Source: Chrysaora quinquecirrha
Lineage: Eukaryota > Cnidaria > Scyphozoa > Semaeostomeae > Pelagiidae
DNA: 64,000 nt
NCBI GenBank assembly: GCA_014526335.1
Contig: JACTAT010000001.1
Coordinates: 1,578,111 to 1,642,110, forward strand
Reading direction: 5' to 3'
The notes under the pieces are model-generated. The model saw only the letters and a list, made by a program, of their open reading frames with translations, made no database searches and was not told the origin of the DNA. The position numbers and the translations under genes are program-made. Below are positions 36,401 to 41,973 of this stretch, piece after piece. Position 1 is the first letter of the stretch. Each line of letters starts with the position of its first letter.

Positions 36401-37876
36401 AGAGCAAGAAACTACATACCTGTGAAGAGTGATGCCACTTATATTGCATGCTGCAACACCAGTGCTTGCGGTGACGTAAGTAGATGCTTGTGGTAATGCT
36501 TTGATAATCTCTTTTAGAACAAATGATTTGCCAACACCAGCAGAACCAGTTATAAATATGTTTCTGAAAAAGATAATAATTGTCTTTTAGTTGTTTTCAA
36601 AACATTCTTCAAATTGTCAATTATCTTTGGTACTTAAAAGCTGGTTTTTACTGACAATCCTCAGATTATAAATGTAAGAAACAGGCTGGAACATTTGTTA
36701 GATGAAATTTATACCCAGATGCAGATTGAAATGCACCACTTAGAAAAAAGAAGGTGAACTGACTTTGAATTTTGAATTTCAGTTAGCCAGCAGGATACAG
36801 AGGAGGAAGATCAACTTGAAGAGTCCAAGTTAAAAATAAAGGAACTCTTTGTCACATAACATTATACCAATTCAATTCCATTCATGGTTGGCATATTTTG
36901 ACCTACATTTGGGGATAAACTCTGCCACATGTACTGTGCCCATTCAGGGAGTGTAAGGCTTAACAAGTGTATCAAGTACCTCCTAAGATGTGCCTTGTAA
37001 TATGATAATTTTCGAGTTCTGAGTCATGAAGTTCAGTATGACTGAAAGGCAATAAAACAACTTATATTACTTACAATCCTCGCTTCACTTTTTCAAGAAT
37101 ATCGCACTGTTCTTCTGACAGTTGTGCTAAAAAAATACAATATTGGATTGTCATTTATACCATAAAGGTGGTATTGCATCATGGTGTAATCCAGCTGACT
37201 TGCAGTTTCAGAAGTTGAGTGTGGTTAGGCTCGAGCCCAGCCAGAACAGTATCACAGCAAGAGTCGAGGTCTCAATTAGTTAACATACTGCAGAGATCCT
37301 AGTGACTTCCTCCTCGCCTTCACTATGTTACACTAATTCAACTTGGATTTTTTTCATAATAGAGAGGATGCATAATTTGATAATTGTGAGGTTTTTATAG
37401 GACAGATGATAGACCAATTTTGATTTTTCATCTTCCTTTTATGCTAAACAAGAAGGATAATCAATGCATTTTTGTTCTGGGATAGTTTTCCAGGCTTGCA
37501 TAATCTTGAGGCTTCTTATTTGCTGAGATCACAGCAACAAGTGCTGTACTTTCAAGACTACTTGCCATCACCTAATTATAAAGCTTGTCTTTTTAGCTGC
37601 TCTCTTTAACATTTATCAAAATTTGTATCAAAATTCTTACGTTCTTCGGGTTTTGGTTCTTGTGGCTCCCCCAGTTCTTCTTCATCGTCAATTTCAATAA
37701 CTTCTTGCAGAACATTACTTCTGCCATCTGTCATTGTTAATAGAGACCTGCAAAATGGAAAATTTACATATCACTGACTGAATAATCCCTTTGAAGATGT
37801 TGTACCTAATTTCTTTTTGCCCAGATTCAATAAGACATTTGACCAAACCCAGCCCCCAATGGTTGTTTTGCCCCAT
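17138..37876 (-). CDS. PIF1: ATP-dependent DNA helicase PIF1, 15 exons reconstructed (5' end uncertain)
   Basis: Superfamily 1B 5'-3' DNA helicase acting on G-quadruplexes, telomeres and mitochondrial DNA. Exons, 5' to 3': 37876-37806, 37747-37641, 37126-37075, 36563-36420, 35900-35805, 35198-35076, 34288-33994, 32776-32739, 30535-30474, 26593-26515, 26396-26351, 25831-25803, 20635-20506, 19543-19437, 17678-17138. They sum to 1920 nt in one unbroken frame (639 residues). Motifs in order: Walker [17 protein letters not shown], Walker [51 protein letters not shown] and GQAYVALSR. The exon at 35198-35076 needs a GC donor (GG|GCAAGT) to give CGDFLQLPP. The C-terminal tail is long (about 165 residues), low complexity, and contains [10 protein letters not shown], a PCNA-binding-like motif. 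The first listed exon opens with ATG, but PIF1 proteins have a longer N-terminal region, so upstream coding exons are likely (see 38889-38968). Confidence 0.92.
17866..18045 (+). mobile_element. tRNA-derived SINE, family A
   Basis: Begins GTGCTGTGGCGTCGTGATCT and has an A-box-like AATCCAGCTGG and a strong B box GGTTCGAGCCC. The body shared with the other copies includes GTTGAGGTTTCGATTAGTTA and ACTACTGAGATCCTAGC. It lies in the last PIF1 intron, in the opposite sense. Other copies: 6115-6262 (-), 33629-33795 (-), 37164-37335 (+). Confidence 0.8.
18268..18680. mobile_element. 413-base palindromic foldback element
   Basis: The left end ATAGACCATTTCAACTAAGG and the right end CCTTAGTTGAAATGGTCTAT are exact inverses, and similarity continues inward to nearly the centre (for example GGCCTCGTTTTCAAAAA and CAGCACCTTCTTTTTAG on both arms). 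The whole element could fold into a long hairpin. It lies in the last PIF1 intron. Confidence 0.88.
19080..19330 (-). mobile_element. LINE fragment, C-terminal region of a non-LTR retrotransposon
   Basis: The minus-strand frame contains [20 protein letters not shown] and [10 protein letters not shown]. This GPKIWNSLP signature is characteristic of the C-terminus of several animal non-LTR reverse transcriptases. It is a short 5'-truncated remnant inside the last PIF1 intron, in the same sense as PIF1. Confidence 0.75.
19693..19961. mobile_element. TIR element with tandem modules (family III)
   Basis: Left end CACCCCGCATAACGTATGTG followed by CAGTACAGCGG; right end, inverted, CACGCGAAATAATGTATGTG followed by TAGTACC. 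Flanking direct repeat ACAGT at 19688-19692 and 19962-19966. The inside consists of GCAGTACAGCGGTGGTTG modules on the left and their inverse on the right, with CTGTACTCATGGTATCCCTC phrases between. The ends clearly relate it to the larger element at 11478-13435. Confidence 0.85.
20885..23915 (-). repeat. 3-kb satellite array of 85-bp units (family I) in a PIF1 intron
   Basis: About 35 units with an 85-base period (for example successive TACCACATCAAGC starts at 21175 and 21260). Each unit holds four modules of about 19-23 bases: ACCACATCAAGCATAATAA (twice), CCACAGTAGTGCTTATCC and CCACAGTACGCAAAAATCA. Units vary in CCACC/CCATC, GTAGTG/GCAGTG and TCACTACC/TCACCACC. From about 22985 a second unit type with CCCACTAAGTTATGCTTATC appears. 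Read on the minus strand it matches the PSMB2 intron array, so the sense relative to the host transcript is the same in both genes. Confidence 0.95.
23923..24209. mobile_element. MITE with AAATCCTCGAA ends
   Basis: Left end TAAATCCTCGAAATAGCCCC and right end GGGGGCTAATTCGAGGATTT are inverted copies. The interior repeats GGGGGCTTATTCGAGG phrases. TA or TAA at both borders would fit a mariner- or Harbinger-type duplication. It directly abuts the satellite array. Related phrases occur near 4780 in PSMB2 intron 5. Confidence 0.75.
24330..25034. repeat. Repeat-rich intron segment with a foldback pair
   Basis: At 24336 CAGGGCTTCTTTTAAGGGGG matches the start of the segment at 63721. At 24795-25034 CTACAATCTTGGACAAAAT is inverted at the right (ATTTTGTCCAAGATTGTAG), and the GGGGGAATC/CCCCCTTTTAC blocks are also inverted, making a roughly 240-base foldback. 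No coding signal. Confidence 0.65.
25078..25405. repeat. (GATGAT)n microsatellite with inverted segments
   Basis: GAT-rich repeats that change strand: GTTGAAGACG and CGTCTTCAAC blocks alternate at 25234-25335. The open frames here (Met/Asp-rich or His-rich) are artefacts. Confidence 0.9.
26000..26355 (-). mobile_element. tRNA-like SINE (family C), and a nearby repeat end
   Basis: On the minus strand, 26100-26030 reads GTGTAGCACAGTGGAATAA (A box) and TGTGAGTTCGATCCACG (T arm with B box), so it has a tRNA-like head. To the right, 26280-26355 ends in GTCCTTCGGACATAAAAAGG and (ATT)n, a typical retroposon tail, but reading on the plus strand. The relation of the two parts is unsure. Not called as a functional tRNA because the acceptor stem is not clear. 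Confidence 0.55.
26950..27402 (+). mobile_element. 3' end of an RTE/CR1-like LINE with a GATGAT tail
   Basis: The plus frame to 27333 contains [15 protein letters not shown] and [15 protein letters not shown], a common C-terminal ending of animal non-LTR retrotransposons, and is followed at once by (GAT)n to 27402. It is strongly 5'-truncated and lies in a PIF1 intron in antisense. Confidence 0.75.
28065..29540 (+). CDS. SLC46-like major facilitator transporter, intronless
   Basis: Predicted multi-pass plasma or lysosomal membrane carrier of the SLC46 type (family members carry folate, and others bacterial muropeptides or nucleotide analogues); the substrate here cannot be read from sequence. 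The only ATG that fits is at 28065 ([18 protein letters not shown]), 491 residues. The frame upstream to 28011 has no ATG, and an AG at 28056-28057 before it could be an acceptor for a 5' untranslated exon. About 12 hydrophobic segments are visible. The TM2-TM3 loop, usually GxxxDRxGRR, is weak here ([13 protein letters not shown]). The TM4-TM5 region ([15 protein letters not shown], then [13 protein letters not shown]) follows the SLC46 pattern. The charged C-tail contains KKPLL, a possible acidic-dileucine-type sorting signal. It sits inside a PIF1 intron on the opposite strand. Confidence 0.8.
   Translation: MLFRTATSVLFYVLITSFVITLHTGLFEDLVQREMCISKHGWKACSSREKIKASNVLVTEKQSINYWERAFEYSSFFPSIATFLVVAGVTDWVENREKIGLYVVTILGCQSLVYMIIMMIHHSRVESLLCGVLLTVLHGHLPGAGIMALVFAVTVTGQDSTRTLLFIFIESMTYIGASFGNLAAAHLPDFISLTYIFVGTFTLCVICFSIVYFCLPSYKSILQRKAELQRQAGGKNLGKEKYGYCKHPFNAIRNEYIAGIILTVGLTELGRRGYNAVIYTFVSMPPISMSIETASIFIFGTGAIQGWVSIFLGIFFVKILYASDNMLAMIALSSAAIWMALTGFAGSETMLYVLSCCLAVFVPLGMASLRSAATKESDVVAGNVIMVLAILGVITMLCRAVTTYNAERLRQANMKISRQLCLLLFAMLQLMAFIVIGSVSLTFNKPIVELRKRDENDNGDDKEQEQETADDQDDQYEVEKKPLLKTKTSFL
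29541..30074. other. 3' flank of the SLC46-like gene
   Basis: AT-rich, without coding signal. The 3' untranslated region presumably lies here. No polyadenylation signal was identified with confidence. Confidence 0.4.
30075..30330 (+). mobile_element. LINE 3' remnant (RTE-like C-terminus)
   Basis: The frame includes [18 protein letters not shown] and ends near MQSRADT. This 'GH(V)xRR...' then glycine/arginine block is the usual C-terminal tail of RTE-like elements. Frame breaks upstream show that it is decayed. Confidence 0.6.
31184..31317. mobile_element. CGAGGGGC MITE with 8-bp target duplication, copy 2
   Basis: 134 bases, ends CGAGGGGCATTTCACTC and GATTGAATCGCCCCTCG, flanked by the exact direct repeat AATTTCCC (31176-31183 and 31318-31325). 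It is clearly the same family as 16971-17102, with a shared interior (AAAACAAAAGGACTTTCAAG). Confidence 0.93.
31641..32612. mobile_element. TIR element with a second TIR element nested inside
   Basis: Outer ends GGCCCCGTTTACACTATA and TATAGTGTAAACGTGGCC are inverted. Within it, 31731-32307 has its own inverted ends (CGCCCCACTACCAACTC ... GAGTTGGTAGTGGGGCG). The interior has repeated GTCAACTCGCCC phrases, so one element probably inserted into the other. No coding sequence. Confidence 0.75.
32895..33020 (+). mobile_element. SINE family B, diverged copy
   Basis: Shares GGCTGTATGACTAGGAGAGT and the later AAGCTCAATGGAATTGTCGT/TGGCTCTC block with the copy at 50555-50765, where the same part reads as a tRNA-like A box. 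The B box is decayed. Confidence 0.55.
33190..33655 (+). mobile_element. LINE 3' end (RTE-like), truncated and frame-broken
   Basis: Pieces across frames read [30 protein letters not shown], then [12 protein letters not shown] and [15 protein letters not shown], in the order seen in the C-terminal region of RTE-type reverse transcriptases. It runs into a SINE (33629-33795) and an ATG microsatellite. Confidence 0.75.
33629..33795 (-). mobile_element. tRNA-derived SINE, family A
   Basis: Inverse of the copy at 17866. On the minus strand it has CGTGGTGTAATCCAGCTGAC, the B box GGTTCGAGCCC, then GTCTCGATTAGTTAACCTAC and TGAGATCCTAGCGACTGGCG. It is followed on the plus strand by the (ATG)n microsatellite. 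Confidence 0.8.
33846..33953. repeat. (ATG)n microsatellite
   Basis: Near-pure ATGATG with GACGATG interruptions. The His-rich open frame is an artefact. Confidence 0.95.
34300..35040. other. PIF1 intron segment with a recurring hairpin repeat
   Basis: 34385-34440 contains GTCTGACACTCTTCAGAGTA and TAAACGTCAGA, also found in diverged form in PIF1 introns at about 20758 and 36648. 34520-34870 has an imperfect inverted pair (ATTCTTATAA...ACAATATTCTTATAAAAAA). No coding signal. Confidence 0.45.
35345..35670 (-). mobile_element. LINE reverse transcriptase fragment
   Basis: The minus frame contains [11 protein letters not shown] (the F-A-D-D catalytic box of non-LTR reverse transcriptases) and then [20 protein letters not shown] and [13 protein letters not shown], the normal order after that box. 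Only about 100 residues remain. It lies in a PIF1 intron in the same sense as PIF1. Confidence 0.85.
35945..36370. repeat. (TTAG)n tetranucleotide microsatellite in a PIF1 intron
   Basis: About 425 bases of TTAG/GTTA units with interruptions; complementary unit to the AACT array in PSMB2. It is not the metazoan telomere repeat (TTAGGG). Confidence 0.95.
37164..37335 (+). mobile_element. tRNA-derived SINE, family A
   Basis: Contains GGTGTAATCCAGCTGACTTG, AGGCTCGAGCCCAGCC (B box with changes) and GTCGAGGTCTCAATTAGTTA. It lies in a PIF1 intron, antisense. Confidence 0.75.
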
Positions 37877-37899
37877 CTGAAAGACATGGATAACTTTTT

Positions 37900-38560
37900 T
37901 CGTGTAGTTTGTCAATTTGTTAGCATTAGTGGCTTAAACCCTGATATCCTGCCCAAGATATTTTGCTTTTTATGATGTGCACAAACTTTTTCCTCATCAC
38001 TTAGGCCATTTTTTGTCTCAAAAGTGGGGGGGGGGGTGAAAGCTATGATTAATGTAATGGTGTCCGGGATTTTTCACAAGTGTACCGGTCAGTATTTGTG
38101 ACAATGTTCTGGTGTACCAGTTTTTTCACGTGTACCATGTAACATGTTGTTATGTACCATGTACCAGGTTGCGTTTGTACCATACCAAGCTGATTTTTAA
38201 CCTGTCGATCCGTGTACCAGGTGTTCTGTATCGGTATACCAGGAAGCTGTCACCCCCACCAAAAGGGTAAAATTATATCAATTTTCAATGGGACATTTTG
38301 GGGGATCCAAAGGATGTTTTGGATGAAAGAATCAATTTGTGTGTGGCCCCTTAGTTAGGGACTGCAGTGCGTTTGCTGTTTCACTGTTTAGTGTAGGTGG
38401 ATTGGTCTCCATTATCTGGAGATGAACATTCAGGGAATATTCCTTTGCACATTTGATGTAACTCTCGTGAAAGCCTTGTGCCTATGAAATGAGAATTCTC
38501 AGAGGAATAAGTGTTGTAATGCAATGGTTATGGGTTTTATCAATCATTTGTTCTTTGTCT
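37900..38560. other. Spacer or 5' PIF1 intron
   Basis: 38100-38250 repeats GTACCA/TGTACCAG phrases many times (a degenerate short-unit repeat). A minus-strand open stretch at about 38360-38480 after the acceptor TTTCATAG reads AQGFHESYIKCAKEYSLNVH, but no donor fits, so it is not called as a PIF1 exon. Confidence 0.4.
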
Positions 38561-38888
38561 GTGATCATTTGATTACTTAGAGATTACTTTTCATAGCTTA
38601 AAGATAATGCCTAAGTCGTTGATGGTCTAAAACGCGCGTGGTCCAAAAATTTTGCTTCTCGAGTGGTCTGGCCTCTGGCCCAAACGTTTGTGGCCTTGGG
38701 GGGGGGGGGCCTTGGCCTCGTCTGGTGCCTCTGCCTGGCCTAAACTTGTCCTTACCTAGATACCATCCATCCATCGCCAAACTTCTTCCACTGCCACTGC
38801 CCTATAACCTTGATTTTTATAAGGAGAGTTTGTAATAATTAATAGGAAGTAACGGGTAGAAAATCATAAAGAAATACAAGAATCTTAC

Positions 38889-38968
38889 TTTAAAAGAGCT
38901 AAGACTCGTAGCAGGGAAAATTTACTTTGAATCTTTGATCGTCTGGTTCCCTCTTCCAACACTTGCCA
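38889..38968 (-). CDS. PIF1: Probable N-terminal (PINT-region) exon of PIF1
   Basis: The minus-strand frame between an acceptor (CCTTTCATTTGGCAAG) and a donor (AAA|GTAAGA) reads LEEGTRRSKIQSKFSLLRVL then ALLK. The spacing of VEEL..G..RR near the start of vertebrate PIF1 is similar, and the position just upstream of the firm exons fits. It ends in phase 2, while the next firm exon (37876-37806) starts in phase 0, so at least one linking exon is missing from the model. Confidence 0.4.
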
Positions 38969-39895
38969 AATGAAAGGGCGCGAAATGTGATTTGTGACCA
39001 AAAGTCTAACTGAATTGAATTGGAGCAAGCCCCCGCAAAAAAATCAAGAGGAGGTCAAACGATCAAACATTGTTTGGTCCACCACGGGGTGTTCAAGTCA
39101 GACCCAAACAAGTAGAGTAGACCCAAAAAAAATTCACGTAGACCCAGACAAAAATACTTTACATAATATCCTTAGACCCAAAATGTTCAATATAAACCAA
39201 GTGACAAAATTTAGTATTTGTATTGTATTGTATAGAACTATTGTCTGACTGTAACTGATGCTCGCTAGCTTAAACGTCTTTCTTGATTTCTGCCTTTTCA
39301 GCTAATCAAGAACAGCATGCTGTTTTTATCAGTAGTAGCCCTAGATCCCTTATAATCAATAAAACTGATTCAAATTTCAAACAGACCCGAACTTGGTCGC
39401 AGTGGCGGATCCAGACGGGTGCGAAGGGTGCTTAAGCACCCGTCAGATTTGCTGAGCGAAAATTGTGTTTTTTGAATTTAATTGAAATTGCTTCTGGTAT
39501 GCTCTTTTATTGATCCTCGATCCTGGTCTTTTGTATTTTACAACAACAGACTCAGAGTCCCTGTTCTTTTCCATTGCAGACATTCCTTTCATTCTAAAGG
39601 CTTTGTTTTGCCTCCCACACAAGATGCAATATTCCACGGACTAGAATTTGCCCAGATTTCTTTGTAAACCTTGGCCCGATTAAATGGGATTGGCGTTTGC
39701 ACCCGTGACCCGTAAATTACCACATTTTATGCACCCGTGGAAGTGAATTAGCCAATCACTGTGCTGATCCACGGGTGCAAAAATCTGGCGGTCGCACCCG
39801 TGAATTTCAAAAATACTAAAACATCAAAGTGAACCGATGATTCGGGGGGATTTTAGTTGCTTTCACAGTGCAAATTAAGGATAGACAGGGGGATC

Positions 39896-40872
39896 CATTG
39901 AACTATAAATAAAAAGACTGGAACGACAACTCTATTGTTCTTCTGTCTGTAGAATGCGTAACCAATTTTGCGCGCCTGAGGAATGTCTGCACGTATGGAT
40001 TTTCAGAAAAACAAGGGCTCAGTACGTAAAATATGCATTCACATATTGCTCGATTTTGTGCATGAAAATTGGTTTAACCTAGTGGTTTTTGGGTGGAAAC
40101 GTGAAAGAAATAGCTACTGCAACTGAACCTGGAGTTATAATTTCAAAATTCGTTTTTGAAAGGAAGAACGGCTGTGTTGAAGTTGCTGTGAACAAAGCTT
40201 AGGCCACCCGATCACTGATTTCAAAAAGGTGCAGAGTTAGAAGAACTTATCATATAATAGATTTTAAAAAGGTTAAAGTTTCATGGAAAAACAGAAAGAA
40301 AGACATTATGAAAGAACATCTGGACCCAGTAAATTAAGAATAACCTGCTGTATATGAAGTATGAGAGCAGGCTTCGTTCAGGTCGGTTCAGGTGACGATA
40401 AAATCCAAGATTTCGATGTCAATACGTTATATATAAAGATATTCAGCATCATAACTATGTACAACTGTTTCCTAAAATGTTTTATTCGTATTCTTTAGTG
40501 GTTTTCATCTCAGATCTAGTAGCTGGACTTGATATTTTGAAGGCGGCCTACCGAAAAGTTGTTACGTGCAACGTCATTTTGGTCCATAAATCCGATCAGA
40601 ATCAATATAAGCTAGTTTCAACGGTCTGAAATTACTCTCAAATCTGCGTTTTTTGAAATCTGAAAAAAATTTTTCTTGATTTATTTCGAATTCATCGTCA
40701 AATTTGGCTTCAAACCAGTTTTGCACGGCATTTTTTCTCATTTTTCCGTACTGAGCTTTATGTTCGCGCATCTCGCGCATACGTGCAAGCTCTCGCTCCA
40801 TGTCCGCCATTTTTGGTTACACTTTTTGCACAATAAGGTTGTCGTTCCAGTCTTTTTATTTATAGTTCAATG
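39896..40872. mobile_element. 977-base TIR transposon with perfect 35-bp ends and 8-bp duplication
   Basis: Both ends read CATTGAACTATAAATAAAAA followed by GACTGGAACGACAAC, 35 bases without mismatch (39896-39930 and 40838-40872 inverted), with similarity for about 7 more. The direct repeat GGGGGATC flanks it at 39888-39895 and 40873-40880. The ends carry a TATAAATAA sequence that could act as a TATA box for the reading frame that starts about 60 bases inside the right end. An 8-bp duplication fits hAT- or P-type transposons; the superfamily is not decided. Confidence 0.92.
40574..40810 (-). CDS. 78-residue protein inside the 977-base transposon
   Basis: Starts MADMERELARMREMREHKAQ, charged and helical, continuing with VQNWFEAKFDDEFEINQEKF and ending SDRIYGPK. 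It begins just inside the right inverted end, downstream of that end's TATAAATAA. It may be the N-terminal stump of a transposase or an accessory protein; I do not recognise it. On the opposite strand at the left end another short frame starts at 39954 (MRNQFCAPEECLHVWIF). Confidence 0.45.
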   Translation of the reverse strand: MADMERELARMREMREHKAQYGKMRKNAVQNWFEAKFDDEFEINQEKFFSDFKKRRFESNFRPLKLAYIDSDRIYGPK

Positions 40873-41108
40873 GGGGGATCTTGTAGCTAACCAGGAGGTT
40901 TTCCATGACGAGTGTTTTTCATACAGGGGGTAGTTTTCAAAGAAACAAGAACAGCCACTCGGTTGTTCGTTGTCTTTAATTCAACTTTGTGATATGTTTC
41001 GGGTGTCTTCTGGTTATAGTCGTAATGGTTAATGTGAAATTATTGGTAAATCAATTTTCTTGTATAATTTGCCCCTGTCAGATTTTGGGCTAAATCCGCC
41101 GCTGCTTG

Positions 41109-41608
41109 NNNNNNNNNNNNNNNNNNNNNNNNNNNNNNNNNNNNNNNNNNNNNNNNNNNNNNNNNNNNNNNNNNNNNNNNNNNNNNNNNNNNNNNNNNNN
41201 NNNNNNNNNNNNNNNNNNNNNNNNNNNNNNNNNNNNNNNNNNNNNNNNNNNNNNNNNNNNNNNNNNNNNNNNNNNNNNNNNNNNNNNNNNNNNNNNNNNN
41301 NNNNNNNNNNNNNNNNNNNNNNNNNNNNNNNNNNNNNNNNNNNNNNNNNNNNNNNNNNNNNNNNNNNNNNNNNNNNNNNNNNNNNNNNNNNNNNNNNNNN
41401 NNNNNNNNNNNNNNNNNNNNNNNNNNNNNNNNNNNNNNNNNNNNNNNNNNNNNNNNNNNNNNNNNNNNNNNNNNNNNNNNNNNNNNNNNNNNNNNNNNNN
41501 NNNNNNNNNNNNNNNNNNNNNNNNNNNNNNNNNNNNNNNNNNNNNNNNNNNNNNNNNNNNNNNNNNNNNNNNNNNNNNNNNNNNNNNNNNNNNNNNNNNN
41601 NNNNNNNN
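41109..41608. other. Assembly gap (500 N)
   Basis: Exactly 500 N. The 3' part of CCDC146 and possibly the first exon of PIF1 may be missing here. Confidence 0.99.
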
Positions 41609-41973
41609 AAACGGCAAAAAATATTCTTAGCTCTTTCAGGCCCTAGCTAAACTATAAAACATTGTTTATTAAACATTAAAAATTTGCTTGTCAAAAGAAG
41701 TTCGAAGGTTGGCCACTTCACAAAACATAAACATTGAAACTCCAAAAATGGGTTTGGCTTGACGCAAGGAAACAACGTTTAACGAGCAATTATTTGCGGT
41801 TTCGCCAAACGGTAAAACATTACTTGGCAGGTCCCAGATATCGGGCAAAATGATTTCTCCAATGTCCCAATCCGATCCCTTTAAATTACTCAGCACTCTG
41901 CCACATGGAGTGACTTTTTGTCAACAAGGTTTCAAAGAAAAACTGAATGTAGTAAAAGAGGAGAAAAACAAAC

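Larger units (their letters stand above)
39400..41104. mobile_element. hAT-like element interrupted by a second element
   Basis: Left end CAGTGGCGGATCCAGACGGG, right end inverted CAGCGGCGGATTTAGCCC. Left flank CTTGGTCG (39392-39399). The four bases after the right end (41105-41108) are CTTG, and the gap then begins, so the start of an 8-bp duplication is visible. The interior repeats GCACCCGTG phrases. The element at 39896-40872 is inserted in it. No intact transposase. Confidence 0.8.

Noticed and set aside
36781..36859. Plus-strand exon-like stretch after TTTGAATTTCAG ([15 protein letters not shown]...)
   Set aside because: It has an acceptor and a short acidic frame to a stop, but no partner exon, and it lies inside a PIF1 intron on the opposite strand; too little to call.
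41669..41896. Minus-strand frame after CCDC146 exon 5 (ILPDIWDLPSNVLPFGE...)
   Set aside because: It does not continue the CCDC146 coiled coil, and no splice sites fit; possibly a decayed transposon.
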